NCBI GenBank assembly: GCA_902604545.1
Contig: CACKZG010000003.1
Location: 1 to 49,999 of the forward strand
DNA length: 49,999 nucleotides
Direction: 5' to 3'
Origin: an uncultured Pelagibacteraceae bacterium
GTDB taxonomy: Bacteria; Pseudomonadota; Alphaproteobacteria; Pelagibacterales; Pelagibacteraceae
Of this stretch, positions 1-9,135 are shown piece by piece (position 1 is the first letter of the stretch; the number at the start of each line of letters is the position of its first letter). The position numbers were made by a program, and so were the translations under genes. The notes below the pieces were generated by a model. That model was not told the DNA's origin, did not search any database, and worked only from the letters and a program-made list of their open reading frames with translations.

Positions 1-2
1 TA

Positions 3-62
3 TCAACCAAAGAAACACGTATTTTATCTGGGGTATTTGCAAGTTTAGGTAAAAAACGTTGA
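3..62 (+). other. Possible 3' end of a truncated upstream gene
   Basis: Reading frame 3 is open from the window edge to a TGA at 60-62 and ends in ...FASLGKKR. This could be the C-terminus of a gene lying mostly outside the window. Nineteen codons are too few to recognise a family. The stop sits directly in front of a TTGACA hexamer that looks like the rpsD -35 box, which fits a gene ending just before a new promoter. The two other plus frames are also open for at least 15 codons, so the support is weak. Confidence 0.25.
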
Positions 63-90
63 TTGACAAAATGATGAGTAAGTTTATAAA
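63..90 (+). promoter_or_regulatory. Candidate sigma70 promoter of rpsD
   Basis: TTGACA (63-68) and TATAAA (85-90) are separated by 16 bases, close to the sigma70 consensus. The rpsD ATG lies at 103, only 12 bases after the -10 box, so the predicted leader is about five bases or less and has no room for a Shine-Dalgarno site. The promoter call rests on sequence match only. Confidence 0.55.
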
Positions 91-102
91 GCCCACTATC
101 AA

Positions 103-720
103 ATGACAAAAAGATTAAACTCTAAACATAAAGTAGACAGAAGATTAAAAGTTAACCTTTGGGGAAGACCCAAAAGTCCTTTCAACACTAGGGCTTATGG
201 ACCAGGGCAACATGGTCAGACAAAAACATCAAAGCTATCTGATTATGGAATACAGCTTCAGGCTAAACAAAAATTAAAAGCCTATTATGGCAATATTAAC
301 GAGAGACAATTTAGAAATATTTATAAAAAAGCGGTAATGCTTAAAGGTGATACTGGTGAAAATTTAATCGGTCTTCTTGAAAGAAGATTAGATGCTGTGA
401 TTTATAGAGCAAAACTTGCAACAACAATTTTTTCAGCTAGACAATTAATTAATCATGGCCATGTAAAAGTAAATGGTAAAAAAGTGAATATTGGAAGCTA
501 TTTAGTTAAAGAAGAAGATACAATTGAGATAAGAGATAAATCTAAACAACTTGCAATAATTGATATTGCTCTTGCAAACAAGGAAAGAGAAACTCCAGAA
601 TATATTCAGATGGATGAAAAAAACAAAAAACTAAAGTTTGTTAGAGTTCCAAAGTTTGAGGAAGTTCCATATCCAATTGTTATGGAGCCTAATCTAGTAA
701 TTGAATATTATTCTAGATAA
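103..720 (+). CDS. rpsD: 30S ribosomal protein S4
   Basis: Primary 16S rRNA-binding protein that starts assembly of the small-subunit body. At 205 residues it has the usual length. The N-terminal part (about 1-90) is the basic S4 domain with the family-typical GQHG stretch. An S4 RNA-binding fold follows (about 94-157), with [17 protein letters not shown] easily recognised. The start is supported by a promoter-like pair just upstream. It is a lone gene here, not in the alpha operon with rpsM/rpsK/rpoA. Its stop codon abuts the stop codon of convergent grxD with no base between them, leaving no space for a separate terminator. Confidence 0.97.
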   Translation: MTKRLNSKHKVDRRLKVNLWGRPKSPFNTRAYGPGQHGQTKTSKLSDYGIQLQAKQKLKAYYGNINERQFRNIYKKAVMLKGDTGENLIGLLERRLDAVIYRAKLATTIFSARQLINHGHVKVNGKKVNIGSYLVKEEDTIEIRDKSKQLAIIDIALANKERETPEYIQMDEKNKKLKFVRVPKFEEVPYPIVMEPNLVIEYYSR

Positions 721-1059
721 TTAGCTTTTAGCCTTAAAATTTATTTTTTTACTTTCAAAAAGTTTTGTCAATTCACCACTTTCATACATTTCTTTAACAA
801 TGTCACATCCACCTATAAATTCATTTTTAACATAAAGTTGTGGGATGGTTGGCCAATCACTAAAAATTTTAATACCTTCTCTTAAATTTTGATTTTCTAA
901 AACATTTATTCCTTTAAAATTTACTTCTAGTATTTTTAAAATATTTGAAGTAGCCATCGAAAATCCACATTGTGGAGCGTCAGGTGTGCCCTTCATAAAC
1001 AAACATACTTCGTTGTTTTCAATTTCATTTTTTATTAAATCATTTGTTTGTTGATCCAT
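721..1059 (-). CDS. grxD: Monothiol glutaredoxin (Grx4/GrxD family)
   Basis: Monothiol glutaredoxin of 112 residues, the normal length for a single-domain member. The CGFS active site is visible in PQCGFSMATSNIL (about residues 31-34), preceded by the family FMKGTPDAP stretch; WPTIPQLYV and GGCDIV follow as the glutathione-binding regions. Proteins of this class bind a [2Fe-2S] cluster with glutathione and pass it to targets, often together with BolA proteins. A bolA gene lies directly upstream on the same strand, matching that partnership. It is the last gene of the sfsA-map-pur-bolA-grxD operon, and it ends exactly against convergent rpsD. Confidence 0.95.
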   Translation of the reverse strand: MDQQTNDLIKNEIENNEVCLFMKGTPDAPQCGFSMATSNILKILEVNFKGINVLENQNLREGIKIFSDWPTIPQLYVKNEFIGGCDIVKEMYESGELTKLFESKKINFKAKS

Positions 1060-1290
1060 TTAACTCTCCTTTGTTTTGATTGCTAATGCATGTAGTTCAT
1101 TGCCCATTCTACCTTTTAATGAGTTGTATACCATTTTATGTTGCTCAATTTTACTTTTTCCAGAAAATTGAGATGAGGTAATAGTAGCTGAATAATGATT
1201 TCCATCACCTGCCAAATCTTGTATTTCAACAACTGCATCAGGTATTGCCTCCTTTATAAAATTCTCAATATCTTTTAAATCCATTGCCAT
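1060..1290 (-). CDS. bolA: BolA-family protein
   Basis: Small BolA/IbaG-like protein of 76 residues. The core VEIQDLAGDGNHYSATITS followed by KSKIEQHKMVYNSLKGRMG and ELHALAIKT matches the family (alpha-beta fold with a conserved His near the C-terminus). BolA proteins pair with monothiol glutaredoxins to coordinate a bridging [2Fe-2S] cluster; grxD follows with no gap, which supports a heterodimer role here. The upstream neighbour purL shares one base with it. The product may act as a regulator or iron-sulfur carrier; sequence alone does not decide which. Confidence 0.92.
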   Translation of the reverse strand: MAMDLKDIENFIKEAIPDAVVEIQDLAGDGNHYSATITSSQFSGKSKIEQHKMVYNSLKGRMGNELHALAIKTKES

Positions 1291-3483
1291 TATTTGCTCA
1301 TATAGTTATTTAACCAACTTTTATTTGAAGTTGATAATTCGTCAATTGTAACTTTTGTCTTATCATTAATATATAGTTCATTTTCAGTAATTGTACCAAG
1401 TTCATCAAAATGAACTGCATTTTTATTCAATATATCAGCTACTTTTTTAAAATCTTTTTTGTTTATTTCTATAATATATCTACCTTGATCTTCGGCAAAA
1501 AAGTATTCTATTTCATTAATTAGATATTTAGGTTTTTTAATTTTTATTCCTTTTTTTCCTTTAATACACATTTTCGCTACTGCAGTAATTATGCCTCCTA
1601 AAGAAACATCATGAGCACTTTTAATTAAATTATAGTCAATTAATTTGAGTAAAGTTTCTCCATTATTTTTTTCATTAAATAAATTTACTTCAGGCGGGGG
1701 TCCATTTTTTTCATCTAAAATAGTTCTTGCAAATAAAGTTTGATCAATATGTCCTTCAGTTTTTCCGATCACTAAAACTAAATTATCAACTTCTTTAAAT
1801 TCCATGGTGATCATATTATTATAATCCTTGATTAACCCAACTCCACCAATTGCAGGCGTTGGTTTTATCCCTTCCTCTTTTGTTTGGTTGTAGAAAGATA
1901 CATTTCCAGAAACTACTGGGAATTTTAAATATTCGCTCGCTTCACCAATACCTTGAACACATTCAACAAACTCACCCATGTTTTCTTCATTTTCAGGACT
2001 ACCAAAATTTAAACAATTGGTTATAGCAATTGGTTTTGCACCAACAGATATAAGATTTCTAAAACTTTCACAAACTACTTGCTTTCCACCAGTTAAAGGA
2101 TGCGCCCAACAATAAACTGCAGAAGAGTCTACAGAGGCAGCTACAGCTTTATCTGTACCATGAACTCTTACAACACCAGCATCCCCACCAGGTTTTTGTA
2201 TTGTATCTCCCATGACCGTATGGTCATACTGTTGCCAAATCCATTCTTTGCTACATATATTTGGATTGGCTAAAATTTTCTTTAAAGTATCAATAATTTT
2301 TAAATGTTTAATGTCTTCTTTTTTAATTTTATTCTTTTTAGGAAGTTTTGTTTTTTTTCCATTTACGATCATACATAGGAGAGTTTTCAACCAAAGTATT
2401 AACTGGAATGTCTGCAACTTTTTTTTCATCAAAATAAAGTTCTATTTTTTTTGACTTAGTAGTTTTTCCAATCACTGCAAAATCTAAGTTCCATTTTTCA
2501 AATATTTTTTGTGCTAGTTCTTCTTTACCGTTTTCTAAAATAATCAACATTCTTTCTTGGCTCTCTGAGAGCATAATTTCATAAGGTGTCATTTTGGCTT
2601 CTCTACAAGGCACTTTGTTTAAATTAATTTCAATACCAAGGTTTCCTTTTGACGCCATTTCTATACTTGAAGAAGTTAATCCAGCAGCGCCCATATCTTG
2701 AATGGCTATAATAGAGTCTCCAGCCATTAGCTCTAAACATGCTTCAAGTAAAAGTTTTTCAGTAAATGGATCTCCAACTTGAACTGTAGGTTTTTTTTCC
2801 TCAATTTTTTCATCAAAACTAGCTGATGCCATACTAGCACCATGTATTCCATCTCTTCCGGTTTTAGAACCAACATAAATTACAGGCTTATTTAAACCAG
2901 CTGCTTTAGAATAAAAAATCTTATCTTTTTTGACTAATCCTAATGTCATAGCATTAACCAAAATATTTCCATTATAAGAGTTATCAAAACTTGTTTGGCC
3001 AGCGATTGTAGGAACACCCATACAGTTTCCATAACCACCTATGCCATGAACAACGCCTCTTAATAAATTTTTTGTTTTTTTATGTTGTGGTGATCCAAAA
3101 TGTATTGAGTTCAAGTTAGCTATTGGTCTTGCACCCATTGTAAAAACATCACGCATTATACCCCCAACACCAGTTGCAGCACCTTGGTATGGCTCAATAA
3201 ATGAAGGGTGATTATGGCTTTCTATTTTAAAAACTATTGCATCGTTATCCTCAATATCAATAACTCCAGCATTTTCTCCAGGACCTTGAATAACTTTCTT
3301 TCCTTTAGTAGGTAGCTTCTTTAAATGTAATCTTGATGATTTATAAGAACAATGTTCATTCCACATTGCAGAAAAAATTCCTAGCTCTGTGATATTGGGT
3401 GTTCTCTTTAATAGTTCGCAAATTTTAGCATATTCATCTTTCTTTAAACCGTGATCAACTGCTACTTTTTCGTTTACAATCAT
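1290..3483 (-). CDS. purL: Phosphoribosylformylglycinamidine synthase subunit PurL, interrupted by a one-base frameshift
   Basis: FGAM synthase large subunit: converts FGAR, ATP and ammonia (supplied by PurQ) to FGAM in purine synthesis. The gene is open in two overlapping frames: an N-terminal part from ATG 3483 to a stop at 2338 (381 codons, with MWNEHCSYK and [27 protein letters not shown] regions) and a C-terminal part ending at 1290 ([31 protein letters not shown]). Between them the minus strand reads TGG then A8 then C. Deleting one A gives ...[12 protein letters not shown]..., a continuous 730-residue protein of normal length for the short PurL type that works with PurS and PurQ. The cause could be a sequencing error, a real mutation, or a site rescued by slippage. 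It starts in a 4-base ATGA overlap with purQ. Confidence 0.9.
2351..2358 (-). other. A8 homopolymer at the purL frame break
   Basis: Eight T on the plus strand (A8 in the purL message) lie exactly where the two purL frames meet. With seven A the codons read TGG AAA AAA ACA AAA CTT CCT and both halves join in frame. With eight A the N-terminal frame runs into TAA at 2338-2340. Confidence 0.9.
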
Positions 3484-4163
3484 TTTAAGTTGTTAATTAA
3501 GTTTTTAAAAAATAACGACCCATCCTCACCAGATAAAGATGTATCAATCATTCTTTCAGGATGGGGCATCATTCCTAGAACATTTTTTTTTTTATTAAAT
3601 ATACCAGCAATATTTTTTATGGATCCATTAGGATTAAATTGATCTTCTATTTTTCCATTTTCATCACAATAGTTAATAGCTATTTGATTATTGTCCTCAA
3701 TTTCTTTTAATTGATCATTGGTACAAAAATAATTTCCCTCATTATGAGCTATATGAAATTCTAAAACTTCGTTATATACATTTTTAAAATATTTATTTTT
3801 TTTATCGTTAATTTTTACAAAAACGTTTTTACAGATAAATTCTAAATATTTATTTCTAAGCAAAACACCCGGAACCAAACCGGTTTCTACCAATATTTGA
3901 AATCCATTGCAGATACCCATAACCATGCCCCCTGAATTTGAAAAATTAATTACAGATTGCATTATTTTTGATTTAGATGCCATACTTCCACATCTTAAGT
4001 AGTCCCCATATGAAAAACCACCTGGCAGTACAACCAAATCACTTTTTGGTAATTCAGCATCAGCATGCCAAACCATTTTATTTTTAAATCCAAACTTCTT
4101 TAAAGCAACATCCATGTCTCTATCACAATTTGAACCAGGAAAAGTAATAACTGATGATTTCAT
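3480..4163 (-). CDS. purQ: Phosphoribosylformylglycinamidine synthase subunit PurQ
   Basis: Class I glutamine amidotransferase subunit of FGAM synthase, which releases ammonia from glutamine for PurL. Length is 227 residues, as expected. Visible features are the N-terminal [12 protein letters not shown], the [13 protein letters not shown] loop, the nucleophile region [10 protein letters not shown] (Cys about residue 85) and the His-Glu pair in MMPHPERM near the C-terminus. It lies between purS and purL in the order usual for alphaproteobacteria. It overlaps purL by four bases (ATGA) and is three bases from purS, so translation is probably coupled. Confidence 0.97.
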   Translation of the reverse strand: MKSSVITFPGSNCDRDMDVALKKFGFKNKMVWHADAELPKSDLVVLPGGFSYGDYLRCGSMASKSKIMQSVINFSNSGGMVMGICNGFQILVETGLVPGVLLRNKYLEFICKNVFVKINDKKNKYFKNVYNEVLEFHIAHNEGNYFCTNDQLKEIEDNNQIAINYCDENGKIEDQFNPNGSIKNIAGIFNKKKNVLGMMPHPERMIDTSLSGEDGSLFFKNLINNLK

Positions 4164-4166
4164 TAA

Positions 4167-4409
4167 TTACTTTGGATCAATAATTTTATAATTTTCAATT
4201 ACAAGATTTGCCAAAAGTTTTTTACACATCTCTTCAACTTTAGCTTTTGCTTTGTCGTTATCAGTTTCTTTAGTGTCTATTTCAAAATATTTGCCTTGTC
4301 TAACTTCGTTAACATCTTCAAAACCCATTCCATCTAGAGTTTGATGAATAACTTTTCCTTGTGGATCAAGTACATCTTTTTTTAAAGTTATGATTACTGA
4401 AATTTTCAT
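4167..4409 (-). CDS. purS: Phosphoribosylformylglycinamidine synthase subunit PurS
   Basis: Small accessory subunit of 80 residues that links PurL and PurQ in the three-protein FGAM synthase and helps ammonia pass between them. The pattern [24 protein letters not shown] followed by [12 protein letters not shown] is typical of PurS. Its presence confirms that the short PurL type is used rather than the single-chain enterobacterial enzyme. The start overlaps the end of purC by four bases. Confidence 0.95.
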   Translation of the reverse strand: MKISVIITLKKDVLDPQGKVIHQTLDGMGFEDVNEVRQGKYFEIDTKETDNDKAKAKVEEMCKKLLANLVIENYKIIDPK

Positions 4410-5191
4410 TTTTTCCTTCTTTTAACCGAAGATAATTTAGTTACATTTACTGCTGAAACATTAGATTGTTCATGAAGTATACCTAATCTTTTTGCAACTT
4501 CAGTATAGGCTGGAATTAAATCACCCAGATCTTTTCTAAATCGATCTTTATCTAGTTTTTTTTCTGTAATACTGTCCCATAATCTGCATGTATCAGGACT
4601 AATTTCATCTGCTAAAATAACTTCATTTTTTCCATCAATTTTAATTCTTCCAAATTCTAATTTAAAATCTATAAGTTTAATCCCAACACCTCTAAACATT
4701 CCAATCATAAAATCATTAATTCTTAAAATGATTTTTTTAACTTTATCTATTTCAGTTTTTGATGCCCAATCAAAAGCTAAAATATGTTCTTCAGATATTA
4801 ATGGATCTCCAAGCTTGTCATCTTTCAAGCAGTATTCAATTAGAGGCTCTTTCAAAACAGTACCGTCCTCAATACCCAATCTTTTAGTAATTGAGCCTGT
4901 TGCAACATTTCTCACAATGAATTCGATCGGAATTATTTCTACAAGCTTTATAATTTGCTCACGCATATTTAATCTTTTTACTAAATGATTTTGAATTCCT
5001 ATTTGAGAGAGGTTAGAGAGTATATGTTCTGATATTCTGTTATTTAGAACACCTTTACCTTCAATGGTAGTTTTTTTTTGATTATTAAATGCAGTAGCAT
5101 CATCTTTAAAATATTGGATAACTAAGTTTTTATCATTTGTTGCATAAATGATTTTAGCTTTGCCTTCGTATAATTTTTTACCTTTTTTCAT
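4406..5191 (-). CDS. purC: SAICAR synthase (phosphoribosylaminoimidazole-succinocarboxamide synthase)
   Basis: Joins CAIR and aspartate with ATP to make SAICAR. At 261 residues it is close to the normal bacterial length. The N-terminus [13 protein letters not shown], the VEFIVRN-like block ([18 protein letters not shown], about 92-110) and [15 protein letters not shown] (about 195-210) are the standard signatures. The C-terminal 20 residues are basic and less conserved. It overlaps purS by four bases and purB by one, placing it in the middle of the purine operon. Confidence 0.97.
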   Translation of the reverse strand: MKKGKKLYEGKAKIIYATNDKNLVIQYFKDDATAFNNQKKTTIEGKGVLNNRISEHILSNLSQIGIQNHLVKRLNMREQIIKLVEIIPIEFIVRNVATGSITKRLGIEDGTVLKEPLIEYCLKDDKLGDPLISEEHILAFDWASKTEIDKVKKIILRINDFMIGMFRGVGIKLIDFKLEFGRIKIDGKNEVILADEISPDTCRLWDSITEKKLDKDRFRKDLGDLIPAYTEVAKRLGILHEQSNVSAVNVTKLSSVKRRKK

Positions 5192-6483
5192 TATTTAAAA
5201 ACTCTCCTAAAGATAAAATTTACATTTTTAAAGTGTTTAGAATAATTAAATATAGATTTTAGTTTTTTTGGGGAAATTTTACTCATTATAAATTTATCAG
5301 ATGAAATGACGTCAATTAAGTTTAAATTTTTTGCAAAACATTTTTTTGCATAAGATTGAACTAATCTATAAGATTTTTCTCTGCTTAATCCTGTTTTAGT
5401 TAATTCCAACATAACTTCTTGAGAAAAAATCAAACCTTTTGTTAAATTTAAGTTTTCAAGCATTTTTTTAGGGTAAACAATCATATTATCTAAAATATTT
5501 GTAAGTCTAACTAATGCAAAATTAGTTGTTATATTAGCATCTGGTCCGATATTTCTTTCAACACTTGAATGAGAAATATCTCTTTCATGCCAAAGCGCTA
5601 TATTTTCAAGTGCTGGTATTACCGCACTTCTAACCATTCTAGCTAAACCGGTAAGATTCTCACTTAAGATAGGATTTTTTTTATGAGGCATCGCAGAAGA
5701 GCCTTTTTGATTTTTTGAGAAATATTCTTGAAGTTCATAAACTTCTGTTCTTTGCAAATGCCTAATTTCAATTGCTACTCTCTCTATTGAACCCGCAATA
5801 ATTCCTAAAACTGAAAAATAAAATGCATGTCTATCTCTTGGAATTACCTGTGTTGATATTGGTTCAACTTTCAGAGCTAATTTTTTTGCGACATGTTTTT
5901 CAACACTTGGATTAATGTTGGCAAATGTTCCAACAGCGCCAGAAATTGCACATGTTGAAACTTCATCAATAGCATCTTTTAGTCTTTTTCTATTTCTTTT
6001 AAATTCTTCATAAAAAGAAGCTAATTTTAAGCCAAAAGTAATTGGTTCTGCATGGATACCATGGCTTCTTCCCATGCACGGCGTAAATTTATATTTTTTG
6101 GCTTGTTTTTTTAAAACTTTTAAAATTTGATCTATATCTTTTAAAATGATTTTACCTGATTGTACCAATTGAATATTAAAACTAGTATCTAAAACATCTG
6201 ATGATGTCATTCCTTGGTGAAGGTATCGTGCTTTAATTCCAGCTTTTTCAGTTACAGAAGTAAGAAATGCTATTACGTCATGTTTTACCTCAGATTCTAT
6301 TTTGTGAATTCTGCTTACATTAATTCTAGCTTTTTTTCTTACAACTGAAGAAACACCTTTTGGAATTTGACCAAGTTTTTCCATTGCTTCCGCAGCTGCA
6401 ACTTCAACATCTAACCAGATTTTATATTTATTTTCTTCTGACCAAATATCAGTTAATTCTTTTCGCGAGTATCTTTTAATCAT
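5191..6483 (-). CDS. purB: Adenylosuccinate lyase
   Basis: Fumarase/aspartase-superfamily enzyme of 430 residues that cleaves SAICAR to AICAR and adenylosuccinate to AMP, each time releasing fumarate. The signature [11 protein letters not shown] is at about residues 262-272; the substrate-binding segments [13 protein letters not shown] and [14 protein letters not shown] are also clear. It directly follows map with a three-base gap and shares one base with purC. Purine genes for the earlier steps (purF, purD, purM, purN) are not in this window. Confidence 0.97.
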   Translation of the reverse strand: MIKRYSRKELTDIWSEENKYKIWLDVEVAAAEAMEKLGQIPKGVSSVVRKKARINVSRIHKIESEVKHDVIAFLTSVTEKAGIKARYLHQGMTSSDVLDTSFNIQLVQSGKIILKDIDQILKVLKKQAKKYKFTPCMGRSHGIHAEPITFGLKLASFYEEFKRNRKRLKDAIDEVSTCAISGAVGTFANINPSVEKHVAKKLALKVEPISTQVIPRDRHAFYFSVLGIIAGSIERVAIEIRHLQRTEVYELQEYFSKNQKGSSAMPHKKNPILSENLTGLARMVRSAVIPALENIALWHERDISHSSVERNIGPDANITTNFALVRLTNILDNMIVYPKKMLENLNLTKGLIFSQEVMLELTKTGLSREKSYRLVQSYAKKCFAKNLNLIDVISSDKFIMSKISPKKLKSIFNYSKHFKNVNFIFRRVFK

Positions 6484-6486
6484 TAA

Positions 6487-7257
6487 TTATAAGTATGGAG
6501 GCTTTGAATAACCTTTAGCAGATTCTGTAAAGATTTCATAACCATTTTCAGTAATTCCTAACGTATGTTCAAATTGTGCAGATAAAGATTTATCCTTTGT
6601 AACAGCTGTCCATCCATCATTCAACATTTTTACATCGTATTTACCTGCGTTTATCATTGGTTCTATCGTAAATGTCATACCAGGTATTAATTCCATACCT
6701 GTATTTTTTTTACCATAGTGTAAAATATTTGGTGGCTCATGAAATGTTGTACTTATTCCGTGACCACAAAAATCTCTGACAACTGAAAATCCTTTTTCTT
6801 CTACAAAAGATTGAATTTCATAACCAATATCTCCCAATTTAATTCCAGGTTTTAAAATTTTAATTGCTCTCATCATAGACTCATAAGTAGCATCTATAAG
6901 ATTGTTTAACTTTACTGGGGTTTTTCCAATACAAAACATTCTGCTTGTATCACCATAATGTTCATCAACAATTGCTGTAACATCAACGTTTACAGCGTCA
7001 CCTTCTTGTAAAATTCTATCTGAAGGTATTCCATGACATATTACATGATTTAAAGATGTGCATAAAGATTTTGTAAAGCCTCTATAATACAAAGGAGCTG
7101 AGTAGCCACCATTGTCTCTAATAAATTCATATCCGAGTTTATCGATATGATCAGTGGATATACCTTCTTTAATATTTTCAGTTAACATATCTAAAGTTCT
7201 TGCAGCCAAGTTGCCTGCAATTTTCATTTTTTCAAATTTTTCTTTGTAATCAGTCAT
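6487..7257 (-). CDS. map: Type I methionine aminopeptidase
   Basis: Removes the initiator methionine from nascent proteins. Length is 256 residues, typical of type Ia. The dinuclear metal ligands can be placed: two Asp in VNVDVTAIVDEHYGDTSRMF, His in FCGHGISTTFHEPPNILHY, Glu in FTIEPMINAG and Glu in AQFEHTLGI. The ATG overlaps the end of sfsA by eight bases and purB follows three bases later, so it is probably co-transcribed with the purine genes. Confidence 0.97.
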   Translation of the reverse strand: MTDYKEKFEKMKIAGNLAARTLDMLTENIKEGISTDHIDKLGYEFIRDNGGYSAPLYYRGFTKSLCTSLNHVICHGIPSDRILQEGDAVNVDVTAIVDEHYGDTSRMFCIGKTPVKLNNLIDATYESMMRAIKILKPGIKLGDIGYEIQSFVEEKGFSVVRDFCGHGISTTFHEPPNILHYGKKNTGMELIPGMTFTIEPMINAGKYDVKMLNDGWTAVTKDKSLSAQFEHTLGITENGYEIFTESAKGYSKPPYL

Positions 7258-7948
7258 CTATAATTTTTAATTTTTTATCTATAAAAATTTTTTTAGAACT
7301 TATATTACATCTATATGCTAAAAAATTTACACCAGCTTTTTTAGCTATTAAATAATTCTTATAATATTCTTCATCTATATCTTTAGCTATTTTAAAATAT
7401 TTCATATTTTGGATTTGAACTAAAAATATTAAGTATGTTTTATAACTTTTTTTTATGGCATCAATAAGGGTTAATAAATGCTTAATTCCTCTTGCTGTTG
7501 GTGCATCAGGAAATTCAGCAGTATCCTCATTTCTAAATAAAGTAACATTTTTAACCTCAACAAAAATTTTTTGATCTTTTTTTTCTAATAAAAAATCAAA
7601 TCTTGTTACTTTATTAAAAAAAACCTCGGGTTTAATAATGTCATTATTCTTGAGTTCATTTACCAGATTATTTCTGAGACCATGCTCAACTATTTTATTT
7701 GCCATATGAGTATTTACCCCAACTAAATTTTTTCTAGATTTAATAATCTCCAATCCATATTTAAGCTTTCGTTTTGGATCATTATTAGCAAGCAAATAAA
7801 CTGTATTACCTTCATCTAATAAACCTTTCATTGATCCCGTGTTAGGACAATGAGCTGTGACAATTTCTTTATCAAGTTTAACGTCAGTAAAAAACCTTTT
7901 ATAACGTTTGATTAGTTTGCCTTTTATTAAAGACTTGGTAAATTCCAT
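7250..7948 (-). CDS. sfsA: SfsA family protein
   Basis: Sugar fermentation stimulation protein A family; the molecular function is unsettled, with DNA binding and a nuclease-like fold reported for the family. The ORF track starts at 7984, but I prefer the ATG at 7948, which gives 232 residues beginning MEFTKSLIKGKLIKRYKRF; the longer form would run into the divergent gene at 7969 and over a promoter-like TATAAT. Motifs seen are TAHCPNTGSMKGLL (about 30-45), FDFLLE and the PD-(D/E)xK-like FVEVKNVTL (about 130-140). It overlaps map by eight bases and is the first gene of the minus-strand operon. Confidence 0.9.
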   Translation of the reverse strand: MEFTKSLIKGKLIKRYKRFFTDVKLDKEIVTAHCPNTGSMKGLLDEGNTVYLLANNDPKRKLKYGLEIIKSRKNLVGVNTHMANKIVEHGLRNNLVNELKNNDIIKPEVFFNKVTRFDFLLEKKDQKIFVEVKNVTLFRNEDTAEFPDAPTARGIKHLLTLIDAIKKSYKTYLIFLVQIQNMKYFKIAKDIDEEYYKNYLIAKKAGVNFLAYRCNISSKKIFIDKKLKIIDD

Positions 7949-7954
7949 TACTAA

Positions 7955-7984
7955 ATTATATATTTCATATGGATAAAAAAGCAA
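7955..7984 (-). promoter_or_regulatory. Candidate promoter of the sfsA-map-pur-bolA-grxD operon
   Basis: On the minus strand TTGCTT (7984-7979) and a perfect TATAAT (7960-7955) are 18 bases apart. The sfsA ATG at 7948 is six bases after the -10 box, so the transcript would start at or near the A of the ATG, a leaderless arrangement. The promoter overlaps the first codons of the divergent gene at 7969, since only 20 bases separate the two start codons. Confidence 0.5.
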
Positions 7985-8718
7985 AATTTAATGCATCAAT
8001 TTTAATTATAGGTAATGAAATTTTATCTGGCAGAACTCAAGACACAAATACCTCAACCTTGGCAATTTGGCTAAATTCAATTGGTGTTAATATTGCAGAA
8101 GTGAGAGTAATTCCTGATGTTGAGGAGACTATTGTTGATACTTTAAATTTACTTAGATCAACAAACGATTATGTTTTTACAACTGGTGGTATTGGTCCTA
8201 CTCATGATGATATTACGGCTCAATCAGTTTCAAAAGCATTTGGAATTAAATACGAAGTTCATAAAGAAGCTTTTAAAATTTTAGAAGCTTATTACCAACC
8301 TGGTGAATTTAATGAAGGTAGACAAAAGATGGCATGGATGCCTGAGAATGCAAAATTAATTTTAAATCCAACAAGTGGCGCACCAGGTTTTAATGTTGAA
8401 AATGTATTTTCATTACCAGGAGTACCTTCTATTTTAAAATCAATGTTAGGTGGTTTGACTAACAGAATAGTAGGGGGAGAGCCTATAAAAAGTCTTACAA
8501 TCAGTTTAAGAACTGTTGAAAGTGAAATAGCTAACTCTTTAACAAAGGTACAAAATGACAATACAGATGTAGAAATAGGAAGTTATCCATTCTTTCATGC
8601 AGGAAAATTAGGAGTTTCTATAGTGATCAGATCAGAAAATCAAAATAAAATTGATAATTGTTATTCTCAAATTTTAAAATTTGTAAATGAAAAAAAAATT
8701 GAGGTAGTAGATAGATAA
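7969..8718 (+). CDS. CinA N-terminal / molybdopterin-binding-fold protein
   Basis: Protein of 249 residues carrying the MoaB/Mog-like fold found at the N-terminus of CinA. ASILIIGNEILSGRTQDTNT (about 6-25) and VFTTGGIGPTHDD (about 65-77) are the diagnostic motifs. It lacks the C-terminal nicotinamide-nucleotide amidase domain of full CinA. Stand-alone versions are usually labelled competence/damage-inducible protein A-like or molybdopterin-binding; neither role can be shown from this sequence. It is divergent from sfsA and shares one base (TAATG) with the next gene, suggesting a two-gene operon. Confidence 0.85.
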   Translation: MDKKAKFNASILIIGNEILSGRTQDTNTSTLAIWLNSIGVNIAEVRVIPDVEETIVDTLNLLRSTNDYVFTTGGIGPTHDDITAQSVSKAFGIKYEVHKEAFKILEAYYQPGEFNEGRQKMAWMPENAKLILNPTSGAPGFNVENVFSLPGVPSILKSMLGGLTNRIVGGEPIKSLTISLRTVESEIANSLTKVQNDNTDVEIGSYPFFHAGKLGVSIVIRSENQNKIDNCYSQILKFVNEKKIEVVDR

Positions 8719-9122
8719 TGCTGTATTTTGCTTATGGAAGTAATCTTCATCATTTTCAAATGAAACGTAGATGTAAAGATAGTATCTTTTTAAAAAAAAT
8801 AAATTTAAAAGATTTTAAATTAACCTTTAGAAGCAAGTATAGAGCTGCTGATATTGAACCTAAAAAAAATTCAATTGTTCCTGGTGGATTATTTGAAATT
8901 TCAAAAAGTGATGAAAAAAAACTTGATGTTTATGAAGATTTTCCCTCACTTTATAAAAAGTATTATTTTTTTTATTATGGAAAAAAAGTGATGACCTACA
9001 CTATGGTAAATAAATCAGCATTTAGATTTCCAACTGAAAGGTATCTTAATATTGTTAAACGAGGATACAAAGATTGTGGTTTAAATAAAAAATATCTTTC
9101 CAAAAGTTTGCGAGGAACCTAA
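8718..9122 (+). CDS. Gamma-glutamylcyclotransferase-like (AIG2/GGCT fold) protein
   Basis: Short protein of 134 residues that begins MLYFAYGSNLHHFQMKRRC, the YGSN substrate-binding motif of the AIG2/GGCT family. A catalytic-Glu candidate lies in DVYEDFPSLY (about residues 72-81), after GGLFEIS. Relatives act on gamma-glutamyl-amino groups and release 5-oxoproline, but many small members are uncharacterised. The start codon overlaps the previous stop by one base, so it is probably translated from the same message. The gene ends 13 bases before the convergent membrane protein gene. Confidence 0.8.
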   Translation: MLYFAYGSNLHHFQMKRRCKDSIFLKKINLKDFKLTFRSKYRAADIEPKKNSIVPGGLFEISKSDEKKLDVYEDFPSLYKKYYFFYYGKKVMTYTMVNKSAFRFPTERYLNIVKRGYKDCGLNKKYLSKSLRGT

Positions 9123-9135
9123 ATCTAGGAAAATT

